A stretch of 64,000 nucleotides of DNA, taken from contig NC_068915.1 in NCBI RefSeq assembly GCF_023091745.1, forward strand, positions 54,122,001 to 54,186,000, read 5' to 3'. A program made the translations under genes and the position numbers. Positions within the stretch are counted from its first letter, which is position 1. Every line of letters begins with the position of its first letter. Positions 46,675 to 58,715 of the stretch are shown here, piece after piece. The notes under the pieces were generated by a model, which did no database searches, was not told the DNA's origin, and saw nothing but the letters and a program-made list of their open reading frames with translations. The DNA is from Budorcas taxicolor. Taxonomy: Eukaryota; Chordata; Mammalia; Artiodactyla; Bovidae.

Positions 46675-46823
46675 GTACTCAAGGCAAGAATAGTGAAGTG
46701 GCTTGCCATTCCCTTCTCCAGTGGACCACGCTCTGACAGACCTCTCCACTATGACCCGCCCGTCTTGGGTTGCCTCGCAGGCATGGCTTGGTTTCATTGA
46801 GTTAGACAAGGTTGTGGTCCTAG
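46675..46823 (-). repeat. Inverted 5' segment of layer 4 BovB (twin-priming type)
   Basis: Blocks ccattcccttctccagtgga, tatgacccgcccgtcttggg and ttgagttagacaaggttgtg read in the same plus-strand direction as the matching blocks in the minus-strand BovB at about 58608-58705. They are therefore reversed relative to their own element. About 10-12 bases are missing at the inversion point before tatgaaaag. An inversion with a small deletion at its junction is the standard twin-priming product. Confidence 0.88.
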
Positions 46824-47040
46824 TATGAAAAGACAAAATGATAGGACACCAAAAGAAGAACTCCCCAGGTCATTAGGTGCCCAATATGCTACTGGAGATC
46901 AGTGGAGAAATAACTCCAGGAAGAATGAAGGGATGGAGCCAAAGCAAAAGCAATACCCAGCTGTGGATATGACTGGTGATAGAAGCAAGGTCTGATGCTG
47001 TAAAGAGCAATATTGCATAGGAACCTGGAATGTCAGGTCC

Positions 47041-49837
47041 ATGAATCAAGGCAAATTGGAAGTAGTGAAACAAGGGATGGCAAGAGTGAATGTTGACATT
47101 CTAGGAATCAGCGGACTAAAATGGACTGGAATGGGTGAATTTAACTCAGATGACCATTATATCTACTACTGCGGGCAGGAATCCCTCAGAAGAAATGGAG
47201 TAGCCATCATGGTCAACAAAAGAGTCCGAAATGCAGTACTTGGATGCAATCTCAAAAATGACAGAATGATCTCTGTTCGTCTCCAAGGCAAACCATTCAA
47301 TATCACAGTTATCCAAGTCTATGCCCCAACCAGTAACACTGAAGAAGCTGAAGTTGAACAATTTATGAAGATCTACAAGACCTTTTAGAATTAACACCCC
47401 CAAAAGATGTCCTTTTCATTATAGGGGACTGGAATGCAAAAGTAGGAAGTCAAGAAACGCCTGGAGTAACAGGCAAATCTGGCCTTGGAATGCAGAATGG
47501 AGCAGGGCAAAGACTGATAGAGCTTTACCAAGAAAAAGCACTGGTCATAGCAAACACCCTCTTCCAACAACACAAGAGAAGACTCTACATACACATGGAC
47601 ATCACCAGATGGTCAACACCGAAATCAGATTGATTATATTCTATGCAGCCAAAGATGGAGAAGCTCTATACAGTCAACAAAAACAAGACCAGGAGCTGAC
47701 TGTGGCTCAGATCATGAACTCCTTATTACCAAATTCAGACTTAAATTGAAGAAAGTTGGGAAAACCGCTAGACCATTCAGGTATGAACTAAATCAAATCC
47801 CTTATGATTATATAGTGGAAGTGAGAAATAGATTTAAGGGCCTATATCTGATAGATAGAGTGCCTGATGAACTATGGACTCAGGTTTGTGACATTGTACA
47901 ACACACAGGGATCAAGACCATCCCCATGGAAAAGAAATGCAAAAAAGCAAAATGGCTGTCTGGGGAGGCCATACATATAGCTGTGAAAAAAAGAGAGGTG
48001 AAAAGCAAAGGAGAAAAGGAAAGATATAAGCCTCTGCATGCAGAGTTCCAAAGAATAGCAAGAAGAGATAAGAAAGCTTTCCTCAGTGATCAATGCAAAG
48101 AAATAGAGGAAAAGAACAGAATGGGAGAGACTAGAGATCTCTTCAACAAAATTAGAGATACCAAGGGAATATTTCTTGCAACGATGGGCTCGATAAAGTA
48201 TAGAAATGGTATGGACTTAACAGAAGCAGAAGATATTAAGAAGAGGTGGCAAGAATACATAGAAGAACTGTACAAAAAAGATCTTCACCCAGATAATCAT
48301 GATGATGTGATCACTCATCTAGAGCCAACATCTTGGAAAGTGAAGTCAAGTGGGCCTTAGAAAGCATCACTATGAACAAAGCTAGTGGAGGTGACGGAAT
48401 TCCAGTTGAGCTGTTTCAAATCCTGAAAGATGATGCTGTGAAAGTGCTGCACTCAATATGCCAACAAATTTGGAATACTCAGCAGTGGCCACAGGACTGG
48501 AAAAGGTCAGTTTTCATTCCAATCCCAAAGAAAGGAAATGCAAAAGAATGCTCAGACTACTGCACAATTGCACTCATCTCACATGCTACTAGAGTCATGC
48601 TCAAAATTCTCCAAGCCAGGCTTCAGCAATACATGAACTGTGAACTCCCTGATGTTCAAGCCTATTTTAGAAAAGGCAGAGGAACCAGAGATAAAATTGC
48701 CAACATCTGCTGGATCATAGAAAAAGCAAGAGAGTTCCAGTAAACCTCTATTTCTTCTTTATTTACTGTGCCAAATCCTTTAACTGTGTGGATCACAATA
48801 AACTGTTGAAAAGTCTGAAAGTGATGGGAATACCAGACCACCTAACCTGCCTCTTGAGAAATCTGCATGCAGGTCAGGAACCAACAGTTAGAACTGGACA
48901 TGGAACAACAGACTGGTTTCAAATAGGTAAAGGAGTATGTCAAGGCTGTATAATGTCAACTTGCTTATTTAACCTCTATGCAGAATACATCATGAGAAAC
49001 GCTGGACTGGAAGAAACACAAGCTGGAATCAAGATTGCCAGGAGAAATATCAATAACCTCAGATATGCAGATGACACCACCCTTATGGCAGAAAGTAAAG
49101 AGGAACTAAAAAGCCTGTTGATGAAAGTGAGAGGAGAGCGAAAAAGTTGGGTTAAAGCTCAACATTCAGAAAATGAAGATCATGGCATTCGGTCCCATCA
49201 CTTCATGGGAAATAGACGGGGGAACAGTGGAAACAGTGTCAGACTTCATTTTGGGGGGCTCCAAAATCACTGCAGATGGTGACTGCAGCCATGAGATTAA
49301 AAGACGCTTACTCCTTGGAAGAAAAGTTATGATCAACCTAGATAGCATATTCAAAAGCAGAGACATTACTTTGCTGACTAAGGTCCGTCTAGTCAAGGCT
49401 ATAGTTTTTCCTGTGGCCATGTATGGATGTGGGAGTTGGACTGTGAAGAAGGCTGAGCACTGAAGAATTAATGCTTTCGAACTGTGGTGTTGGAGAAGAG
49501 AAGACTCTTGAAAGTCCCTTGGACTGCAAGGAGATCCAACCAGTCCATTCTGAAGGAGATCAACCCTGGGATTTCTTTGAAAGGAATGATGCTAAAGCTG
49601 AAACTCCAGTACTTTGGCCACCTCATGAGAAGAGTTGACTCATTGGAAAATACTGTGATGCTGGGAGGCTTTGGGGGCAGGAGGAGAAGGGGACGACAGA
49701 GGATGAGATGGCTTGATGGCATCACTGACTCAGTGGACGTGAATCTGAGTGAACTCCGGGTGATGGTGATGAACAGGGAGGCCTGGCGTGCTGGTATTCA
49801 TGGGGTTGCAAAGAGTCGGACACGAATGAGCGACTGA
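47041..49837 (+). pseudogene. BovB endonuclease-RT polyprotein remnant, layer 4
   Basis: Frames in order: 47041-47388 (endonuclease start; ILGISGLKWTGMGEF, YAPTSNTEEAEVEQF), a frame-shifted stretch 47389-47745 (readable GDWNAKVGSQETPGV and, later, DCGSDHELL), 47746-48360 (linker, KCKKAKWLSGEA), 48333-48743 (pre-RT, NKASGGDGIPVELF), 48788-49282 (RT palm; YADD at 93-96 of the frame), then 49173-49463 and 49484-49837 (C-terminus). All domains are present but at least five frameshifts or stops separate them. It shows the BovB domain order well. Confidence 0.92.
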
Positions 49838-52428
49838 ACTGAACTGAGCTTGGTAGCGATTGCATTGAATCTATAGATTGCTTTTGGTAGTATACTCATT
49901 TTCACTATATTGATTTTTCTGATCCATGAACATGGTATATTTCTTTATCTTAGTATCCTCTTTGATTTCTTTCTTCAGTGTTTTATAGTTTTCTATATAT
50001 AGGTCCTTAGTTTCTTTAGGTAGATATATTCCTAATACTTTATTCTTGTTGTGAATGGAATTGTTTCCTTAATTTCTTTTTCTACTTTCTCATTATTAGT
50101 GTATAGGAATGCTAGGGATTTCTGTGTGTTGATTTTATATCCTTCAACTTTACTATATTCATTGATAAGCCCTAGTAATTTTCTGGTGGAGTCTTTAGGT
50201 TTTTCTATGTAGCAGATCATGTCATCTGTAAACAGTGAGTTTTACTTCTTATTTTCCAATTTAGATTCCTTTTATTTCTTTTTCTGCTCTGATTGCTGTG
50301 GCCAAAACTTCTAAAACTATGTTGAATAGTAGCTGTGAAAGTGGGCACCGTTGTCCTGTTCCTGACTTTAGGGGAAATGCTTTCAGTTTTTCACCATTGA
50401 AGATAATGTTTGCTGTGGGTTTGTCATATATAGCTTTTATTACGTTGAGGTATGTTCCTTCTATTCCTGCTTTCTGGAGAGTTTTTATCATAAATCGATG
50501 TTGAATTTTGTCAAAAGCTTTCTCTGCATCTATTGAGATAATTGTATGTCTTTTATTTTTCTATTTGTTAGTGTGGTGAATTACATTAATTGAATTGTGA
50601 ATATTGAAGAATCCTTGCATCCCTGTGATAAAGCCTACTTGCTCATGGTGTATGATCTTTTTAATGTGTCGTTGGATTCTGATTGCTAGAATTTTGTTAA
50701 GGATTTTTGCATCTATGTTCATCAGTGATATTGGCCTGTAGTTTTCCTTTTTTGTGGCATCTTTGTCAGGTTTTGGTATTAGGGTGATGGTGGCCTCATA
50801 GAATGAGTTTGGAATTTGACTTTCCTCTGCCATTTTTTGGAAGAGTTGGAGTAGGATAGGTGTTAGCTCTTCTCGAAATTTTTGGTAGAATTCAGCTGTG
50901 AAGCCATCTGGACCTGGGCTTTTGTTTGCTGGAAGATTTCTGATTACAGTTTCAGTTTCCATGCTTGTGATGGGTCTGTTCAGATTTTCTATTTCTTCCT
51001 GGTTCATTTTGTGAAAGTTGTACTTTTCTAAGAATTTGTCAATTTCTCCCACATTGTCCATTTTATTGGCATATAATTGCTGATAGTAGTCTCCTATGAT
51101 CCTTTGTATTTCTGTGTTGTCTGTTGTGATCTCTCCATTTTCATTTTTAACTTCATTGATTTGATGTTTCTTCCTTTGTTTCTTGATGAGGCTAGCTAAT
51201 GGTTTGTCAATTTTATTTATCCTTTCAAAGAACCAGCTTTTGGCTTTGTTGATTTTTGCTATGGTCTCTTTTGTTTCTTTTGCATTTATTTCTGCCCTAA
51301 TTTTTAAGATTTCTTTCCTTCTCTGAACCCTGGGGTTCTTCATTTCTTCCTTTTCTAGTTGCTTTAGGTGTAGAGTTAGGTTATTTATTTGACTTTTTTC
51401 TTGTTTCTTGAGGTATGCCTGTATTGCTATGAACTTTCCCCTTAGCACTGCTTTTACAGTGTCCCACAGGTTTTGGGTTGTTGTGTTTTCATTTTCATTC
51501 ATTTCTATGCATATTTTGATTTCTTTTTTTATTTCTTCTGTGGTTTGTTGGTTATTCAGAATCGTGTTCAGCTTCCATAAGTTGGAATTTTTAATAGTTT
51601 TTCTCCTGTAATTGAAATCTAATCTTAATGCATTATGGTTAAAGAAGATGCTTGGAATGATTTCATTTTTTTTTTACTTTTTCAAGGCTAGATTTATGTC
51701 CCAGGATGTGATCTGTCTTGGAGAAGTTTCCGTGGGCATTTGAGAAAAAGGTGAAATTCATTGTTTTGGGTGAAATGTCCTATAGATATCAATTAGGTCT
51801 AATTGGTCTATTGTATCATTTAAAGTTTGTGTTTCTTTGTTAATTTTCTGTTTAGTTGATCTGTCCATAGGTGTGAGTGGGGTATTGAAGTCTCCCACTA
51901 TTATTGTGTTTTTGTTTATTTCCCCTTTCATACTTGTTAACATTTGTCTTACATATTGTGCTGCTCCTATGTTGGGTGCATATATATTTATAATTGTTAT
52001 ATCTTCTCCTTGGATTGATCCTTTGATCATTATGTAGTGACCTTCGTTGTCTCTTTTCACAGCCTTTGTTTTAAAGTCTGTTTTATCTAATATGAGTATT
52101 GCTACTCCTGCTTTGTTTTGGTCTCTAATTGCATGGAATATCTTTTTCCAGCTCTTCACTTTCAGTCTGTATGTGTCCCTTGTTTTGAGGTGGGTCTCTT
52201 GTAGACAACATATATAGGTGTCTTGTTTTTGTATCCATTCAACCAGGCTTTGTCTTTTGGTTGGGGCATTCAATCCATTTATGTTTAAGGTAATTATTGA
52301 TAAGTATGATCCCATTGCCATTTACTTTATTGTTTTGGGTTTGGGTTTATACACCCTTTTTGTGTTTCATGTCTAGAGAATATCCTTTAGCACTTGTTGG
52401 AGAGCTGGTTTGGTGGTGCTGAATTCTC

Positions 52429-53150
52429 TCAGCTTTTGCTTGTCTGTAAAGCTTTTGATTTTTCCTTCATATTTGAATGAGATCCTTGCTGGGTACAGTA
52501 ATCTGGGCTGTAGATTATTTTCTTCATCACTTTAAGTATGTCTTGCCATTCCCTCCTGGCCTGAAGAGTTTCTATTGAAAGATCAGCTGTTATCCTTATG
52601 GGAATCCCCTTGTGCGTTATTTGTTGTTTTTCCCTTGCTGCTTTTAATATTTGTTCTTTGTGTTTGATCTTTGTAATTTGATTAATATGTGTCTTGGGGT
52701 ATTTCACCTTGGGTTTATCCTGTTTGGGACACTCTGGGTTTCTTGAACTTGGGTGATTATTTCCTTCCCCATTTTAGGGAATTTTTCAACTATTATCTCC
52801 TCAAGTATTCTCTCATGGTCTTTCTTTTTGTCTTCTTCTTCTGGGACTCCTATAATTCGAATGTTGGAGTGTTTCATATTGTCCTGGAGGTCTCTGAGAT
52901 TGTACTCATTTCTTTCAATTCGTTTTTCTTTTTTTCTCTCTGATTCATTTATTTCTACCATTCTATCTGCTATTTCACTAATCCTATCTTCTGCCTCCAT
53001 TATTCTACTATTTGTTGCCTCCAGAGTGTTTCTGCTCTCATTTATTGCATTATTCATTATATATTGACTCTTTTTTATTTCTTCTAGGTCCTTGTTAAAC
53101 CTTTCTTGCATCTTCTCAATCCTTGTCTCCAGGCTATATCCGTGATTCCA
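52429..53150 (-). pseudogene. L1 ORF1 (RNA-binding chaperone) remnant
   Basis: L1 ORF1p is a trimeric coiled-coil protein that coats L1 RNA. The frame 52704-53111 (135 codons) has a heptad-rich coiled coil (residues about 1-75) and the RRM start NIRIIGVPEEE near residues 83-93. The second frame, 52429-52707 (92 codons), has the C-terminal domain, with REKQQITHKGIPIRITADLS near residues 25-44. A frameshift at about 52705 splits the two, and the start region near 53145 also contains a stop. Confidence 0.9.
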
Positions 53151-53814
53151 TTTTGATTTAAAGATTTTGGATCATTTTCACTATCATTATTTGGAATTCT
53201 TTATCAAGTAGATTCCCTATCTCTTCCTCTTTTGTTTGGTTTGGTGGGCATTTATCCTGTTCCTTTACCTGCTGGGTATTTCTCTGTCTCTTCATCTTGG
53301 TTATATTGCTGCGTTTGGGGTGGCCTTGATATATTCTAGCAGTTTGTGGAGTTCTCTTTATTATGGAGTTTCCTCACTGTGGGTGGGGTTGTATCAGTAG
53401 CTTGTCAAGGTTTCTTGGTTAAGGAAGCGTGTGTCAGAGTTCTGGTGGCTAGAGCTGGATTTCTTCTTTCTGGAGTGCAATGAAGTGTCCAGTAATGAGT
53501 TATGAGATGTCAATGGTTTTGGATTAACTTTGAGCTGCCTGAATATCAAAGCTCAAAGGTGTGTTCCTGTGTTGCTGGAGAATTTGCGTGGTATGTCTTG
53601 CTCTGGAACTTGTTGGTCCTTGGGTAGTGCTTGGTTTGAATGTAGGTATGGAGGCATTTGATGAGCTCCTATTGATTAATGTTCCCTGGAGTCAGGAGTT
53701 CTCTGATGTTCTCAGGATTTGGACTTAAGCCCCCTGCTTCTGGTTTTCAGTTTTATTTTTACAGTAGCCTCAAGACTTCTCCATCTATACAGCACCGATG
53801 ATAAAACATCTAGG

Positions 53815-54261
53815 TTAAAGATGAAAAGTTTCTCCACATTGAGGGACACCCAGAGAGGTTCACTGAGTTACATGGAGAAGAGAAGAGGGAGGGGGGAGTT
53901 AGAGGTGACTGGAATGAGGTGAGGTGAGATCAAAAGAGGAGAGACCAGCTAGCCAGTAATCACTTTCTTATGTGCACTCCACTGTCTGGACCGCTCAGAG
54001 ATGTTCATGGAGTTATACAGAGAAGAGGAGAAGGAGGAAGTAGACAGAGGTGTCCAGGAGGATAAAAGAGGGAAATGAAAAGGAGAGAGACAAATCCAGC
54101 CAATAACTGGTTCCCTAAGTGTTCTCCACCGTCTGGAACACACAGAGATTCACAGAGTTGGGTAGAGAAGAGAAGGGGGAGGCAGGAGACAGAAGCAACC
54201 TGGTGGAGAAAAAGGAGAGTCCAAAGGAGGAGAGAGTGGTCAAGCCAGTAATCTCACTCTC
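53815..54261 (-). repeat. Three imperfect tandem units of about 147 bp in the L1 5' UTR
   Basis: Units at about 53815-53966, 53967-54114 and 54115-54261. Each shares a cactccactgtctgga-like start, a gagagaagaggag-like purine run and an agccagtaatc-like end. Purine-rich on the plus strand. Tandem 5' UTR monomers are a recurrent design in mammalian L1 promoters. Confidence 0.8.
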
Positions 54262-54364
54262 AAGTAAAAATGGGTACTGAAGATTGGGTTTTTAAAGGTA
54301 CAAAATTGATAACATATACCAAAAAGCAAAGATTAAAAATCTAGAGTAGAGGTTGGATTTTCAA

Positions 54365-54620
54365 AAATACAATATTAAAGAAAAGAAGAAGAAGAAGAAG
54401 AAAAAAAAAAACAAAGTCACAAGAATTATTAAAAAACAACAACAAACACAAATAAATATATATGGCATTTGCTTTAAAAATAGGGTCTTTTTTTGAAAAA
54501 TAATAGTAGGTTATAAAAATAAAAATTAAAGGATAAATAGAGGACTTAAAAACTAAAAAATGTTAAAAAAAAAAAGAAGAAGAAAAAGAAAAGAAGAAAA
54601 AACAAACAAAAAAAAGAATG
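54365..54620. repeat. A/GA-rich low-complexity tract
   Basis: Runs such as gaagaagaagaagaagaaaa (about 54384-54405) and aaaagaagaagaaaaagaaa (about 54570-54592), within the L1 5' UTR. Confidence 0.85.
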
Positions 54621-54879
54621 ATCATAAAAATTGTAAAGGTATATCTGAGACTTTCTCTGGTGTTGTTGTGTGCAGTGTGGGGTCAGTTCATTTTCAGATA
54701 GTTCCTTGGTCCAGCTTATAATTCTCAAGATAAGGCCCCTTCCTATGTAGTTGGTACTAACGACAGGGTTTTAATCTATTGCACCTGTCACTTCCAAGGC
54801 GGTTCCCTCTGTTTTAGCTTCTTCTGTTTGCTGGTCTCTTCAGTGTCTGTTTTCCGCCCTGATACAAGGGGGGCTGTGG

Positions 54880-55660
54880 TGGACACTTTTTTTTTTAGGC
54901 TCAATTGTGCAGTCGCACTGTGGGGAGGGAGGGATGCTGCAAACAAATAACACTAGCATGTGCTCACAGTGTCTCAGCTACACTGGGCCTGCCCCCGCTC
55001 ATGGCGCACACCACTCAGGCTCTAGGTTGCTCTGCCAGGAACCGTCTGAGGCCGGCCCTGGGCTGCATGCACCTCCCCGGACTAAGCCGCTCAGGCTCAG
55101 GCACTCAGGTAGTCCTCAGATACACAGACTCGGTTGGGCCTGATTTTTGTGCCCTTTACAGGTCCGAGTAGTTCGGGTGTTTGGCGAGCACAGTCGCTGC
55201 AACTTATCGCCTTTCCCGTCCCTGCTACTCAGTTTTCTCGGTGTACAACTGGTGCCCCTTCTTAGACAGATAGTGACCATCCAGAGCCCCAAGAAGTCTT
55301 AGTTAGCAAAGAAGCTTGCTTGCAGTTTGGTAGTTAATGTCTCTCTGGGACTGCAATTGCCCCTTTCCGGCCCTTCCAGCTCTGGCTGCCTGTCACCAGA
55401 GGGGGATGGTCTGCAGCTGGCTAATTCTGTTCCATCCTTTGCTCTGTGTGCAGGTCCTGGTGGTGTCTTTAGAGCTTTTTGCATTAGCCATCCCATAGTC
55501 TGGTTTGCTAGCCCAAGTTAGTTCGCTCTGGTTATACTAGGGGAATTCTGGCCCGATTCTTAAAAAACACTGCAACCCTGACTCCCTGCCTAGCCTCTGC
55601 TTGCTAGTGGAGGATGCAGGTGTCTGTGCTGCTTCTCTGCTGGGGGACTTTCCGTTGGGC
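54880..55660 (-). promoter_or_regulatory. GC-rich outer part of the L1 5' UTR
   Basis: The G+C-richest stretch of the window with scattered CpGs (for example ggccggccctgg-like at about 55050). Overlapping open frames at 54905-55171 and 55299-55521 are by-products of base composition. Likely the old L1 promoter; silent or not cannot be told. Confidence 0.6.
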
Positions 55661-56037
55661 TTGTAATCTGTTGGTTTAAATTATTTATTTATTTTTCCTC
55701 CCTGTTATGTTGCCCTCTGTGCTTCCAAGGCTTGCCATGGATTCGGCAGCGAGACTGTTTCCTGGTGTTTGGAAACTTCTCCCTTATTAAGACTCCTTTC
55801 CTGGGACGGAGCTCCCTCCCTAACTCTTTTGTCTCTTTTTTCATCTATTTTTTCCTACCTGTTTTTGAAGACAATGATCTGCTTTTCTGGGTGCCTGATG
55901 TCCTCTGCCAGCATTCAAAAGTTGTTTTGTGGAACTTACGCAGCGTTGAAATGTTCTTTTGATGAATTGGTGAGGGAGAAAGTGGTCGCCCATTCTATTC
56001 CTCTGCCATCTTAGGACTGCCTGTGTCTCTGCTTTTC

Positions 56038-58345
56038 CATACGCTGTCTAGGTTGGTCATAACTTTTCTTCCAAGGTGTAAGCATCTTTTAATTTCATGG
56101 CTGCAGTCACCATCTGCAGTGATTTTAGAGACTTAAAAATAAAATCTGACCTTGTTTCCACTGTTTCTCCATCTATTTCCCACGAAGTAAAGGGACCAGA
56201 TGCCAAGATCTTCATTTTCTGAATGTTGAGCTTTAAGCCAACTTTTTCACTCTCTACTTTCACTTTCATCAAGAGGCTTTTTAGTTCCTCTTCACTTCCT
56301 GCCATAAGGGTGGTGTCATCTGCATATCTGAGGTTATTGATATTTCTCCCAGCAATCTTGATTCCAGCTTGTGCTTCTTCCAGCTCAGTGTTTCTCATGA
56401 TGTAATCTGCATATAAGTTAAATAAGCAAGCTGACAATATACAGCCTTGATGTACTCCTTTTCCTATTTGGAACCAGTCTGTTGTTCCATGTCCAGTTCT
56501 AACTGTTGCTTCCTGACCTGCATACAGATTTCTCAAGAGGCAGGTCAGGTGGTCTGGTATTCCCATCTCTTTCAGAATTTTCCACAGTTTATTGTGATCC
56601 ACACAGTCAAAGGCTTTACCATAGTCAATAAAGCAGAAATAGATGTTTTTCTAGAACTCTCTTGCTTTATCCATGATCGGCAGATGTTGGCAATATGATC
56701 TCTGGTTCCTGTCTTTTCTAAAACCAGTTTGAACATCTGGAACTTCACGGTTCATGTATTGCTGAAGCCTGGCTTGGAGAATTTTGAGCATTACTTTACC
56801 AGTGTGTGAGATGAGCACAATTGTGCAGTAGTTTGAGCATTCTTCGGGACTGCCTTTTTTTGGGATTGGAATGGAAACTGACCTTTTCCAGTCCTGTGGC
56901 CATTGCTGAGTTTTCCAAATTTGTTGGCATATTGAGCACAGCACTTTCACAGTGTCATCTTCAGGATTTGAAATAGCTCTACTGGAATTTCATCACATCC
57001 ATTAGCCTTGTTCGTAGGGATGCTTTCTAAGGCCCACTTGACTTCACATTCCAGGATGTCTGGCTGTAGGTGAGGGATCACACCATCATGATTATCTTGG
57101 TCATGAAGATCTTTTTTGTACAGTTCTTCTGTGTATTCTTGCCACCTCTTCTTAATATCTTCTGATTCTGTTAGGTCCATACCATTTTTGTCCTTTATCG
57201 AGCCCATCTTTGAGTGATATTTTCCCTTGGTATCTCTAATTTTCTTGAAGAGATCTCTAGTCTTTCCCATTCTGTTCTTTTTCTCTATTTCTTTTCATTG
57301 ATTGCTGAAGAAGGCTTTCTTATCTTTTCTTGCTATTCTTTGGAACTCTGCATTCAGATGCTTATATCTTTCCTTTTCTCCTTTGCTCTTCGCCTCTCTT
57401 CTATTCACAGCTATTTGTAAGGCCTCCCCAGACAGCCATTTTGCTTTTTTGCATTTCTTTTCCATGGCGTTGGTCTTGATCCTTGTCTCCTGTACAATGT
57501 CACGAACCTCAGTCCATAGTTCATCAGGCACTCTACTTATCAGATCGAGGCCCTTAAATCTATTTCTCACTTCTACTGTATAATCATAAGGGATTTGGTT
57601 TAGGTCATACTTAAATGGTCTAGTGGTTTACCCTACTTTCTTCAATTTGAGTCTGAATTTGGCAATAAGGAATTCATGATCTGAGCCACAGTCAGCTCCT
57701 GGTCTTGTTTTTGTTGACTATATAGAGCTTCTCCATCTTTGGCTGCAAAGAATATAATCAATCTGATTTCGGTGTTGACCATCTGGTGATGTCCATGTGT
57801 AGAGTCTTCTCTTGTGTTGTTGGAAGAGGGTGTTTGCTATGACCAGTGCTTTGTCTTGGCAAAGCTGTATTAGCCTTTGCCCTGCTTCATTCCACATTCC
57901 AAGGCCAAATTTGCCTGTTACCCCAGGCGTTTCTTGATTTCCTACTTTTGCATTCCAGTCCCCTATAATGAAAAGGACATCTTTTCTGTGTGTGTTAGTT
58001 CTAAAAGGTCTTGTAGGTCTTCATAAAACTGTTCAACTTCAGCTTCTTCAGCATTACAGGTTGGGGCATAGACTTGGATTACTATGATATTGAATGGTTT
58101 GCCTTGGAGACAAAGGTCATTCTGTCATTTTTGAGATTGAATCCAAGTACTGCATTTCGGACTCTTTTGTTGACCATGATGGCTACTCCATTTCTGCTAA
58201 GGGATTCCTGCCCACAGTAGTAGATATAATGGTCATCTGAGTTAAATTCACCCATTCCAGTCCATTTTAGTTCACTGATTCCTAGAATGTTGACATTCAC
58301 TCTTGCCATCTCTTGTTTGACCACTTCCAATTTGCCTTGATTCAT
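56038..58345 (-). pseudogene. BovB endonuclease and RT remnant, layer 2
   Basis: From the 5' side: 58082-58345 (endonuclease start, ILGISELKWTGMGEF), decayed endonuclease to about 57650, 57295-57570 (linker), 56947-57270 (NKANGCDEIPVELFQ), 56651-56950 and 56057-56602 (RT; IGKGVHQGCILS at 47-58, YADD at 93-96 of the frame). One stop-rich gap lies near 56650, where motif A is cut. The C-terminus continues at 44664-44984 beyond the L1. Confidence 0.9.
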
Positions 58346-58715
58346 GGACCTGATATTCCAGGTTCCTATGCAATATTGCTCTTTACAGCATCAGACCTTG
58401 CTTCTATCACCAGTCACATCCGCAGCTGGGTATTGTTTTTACTTTGGCTCCATCCCTTCATTCTTTCTGGACTTATTTCTCCACTGATCTCCAGTAGCAT
58501 ATTGGGCACCTACTGACCTGGGGAGTTCCTCTTTCAGTAGCCTATCATTTTGTCTTTTCATATTGTTGATGGGGTTCTCAGGGCAAGAATACTGAAGTGG
58601 TTCACCATTCCCTTCTCCAGTGGACCAAATTTTGTCAGACCTTCCACCATGACCCGCCTATCTTGGGTGGCCCCACAGGCATGGATTAGTTAGACAAGGC
58701 TGTGTTCGTGGTGTG

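Larger units (their letters stand above)
46675..49850 (+). mobile_element. Nest layer 4: BovB of 3.18 kb with inverted 5' end
   Basis: Plus-strand BovB inserted in L1 ORF2. The body 46824-49850 runs from the late 5' UTR (tatgaaaagacaaaatgata) through endonuclease, linker and RT to a gactgaactgaactgagct tail. The first 149 bases (46675-46823) are inverted relative to the body. Target duplication: tggtagcttgataggg at 46659-46674 and, with an 8-base internal loss, tggtagcgattg at 49851. This is the youngest layer by position. Confidence 0.94.
45500..52330 (-). pseudogene. L1 ORF2 (endonuclease-RT) remnant, split by BovB
   Basis: The APE-type endonuclease frame 51758-52321 (187 codons) keeps LNINGLN (12-18), QETHLK (41-46) and GDFNTPL (143-149); its C-terminal catalytic His region is lost to a frameshift. 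RT frames follow at 50561-51502 (313 codons; NKSPGPDGFTAEFY and LIPKPDKD are the usual RT-0/1 landmarks), 50261-50491 and 50032-50220. The motif C region reads F-T-D-D at about 50220-50235 instead of FADD. After the inner BovB, 46173-46709, 45876-46073 and 45510-45701 carry the C-terminal domain. At least five frame breaks. Confidence 0.92.
45004..56024 (-). mobile_element. Nest layer 3: near-full-length ruminant L1, split by BovB
   Basis: Minus-strand L1 with its T-rich tail complement at 45004-45020 and its 5' end at about 56024 (complement of cagaggaatagaat at 55993-56006). Without the inner BovB it is about 7.85 kb, close to the roughly 8 kb expected of a full-length bovine L1. Parts from the 5' end: 5' UTR (56024 to about 53150), ORF1 (to 52429), ORF2 (52330 to about 45500) and 3' UTR. 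The TSD gtcttggcttttc/gtctctgcttttc (44991-45003, 56025-56037) has 11 of 13 matches and restores the BovB host. It is inactive: ORF1 and ORF2 are each split. Confidence 0.93.
53151..56024 (-). promoter_or_regulatory. L1 5' UTR, about 2.9 kb
   Basis: Non-coding region upstream of ORF1 on the minus strand. L1 5' UTRs carry the internal Pol II promoter. Here it includes tandem repeats (53815-54261), A- and GA-rich tracts (54365-54620) and a GC-rich end (54880-55660). Promoter activity is inferred from the family, not visible directly. Confidence 0.7.

Noticed and set aside
46173..46709. 178-codon minus-strand frame as a host gene
   Set aside because: It is the C-terminal part of L1 ORF2, collinear with the other ORF2 frames once the BovB insert is removed.
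50561..51502. 313-codon minus-strand frame as an active reverse transcriptase
   Set aside because: It holds only the endonuclease-RT linker and the RT start; motif C lies in another frame as F-T-D-D and a BovB splits the protein further on.
54905..55521. GC-rich block with overlapping frames on both strands, resembling a CpG-island gene start
   Set aside because: It lies inside the 5' UTR of the antisense L1, between that element's 5' end and ORF1; the frames reflect base composition and carry no domain.
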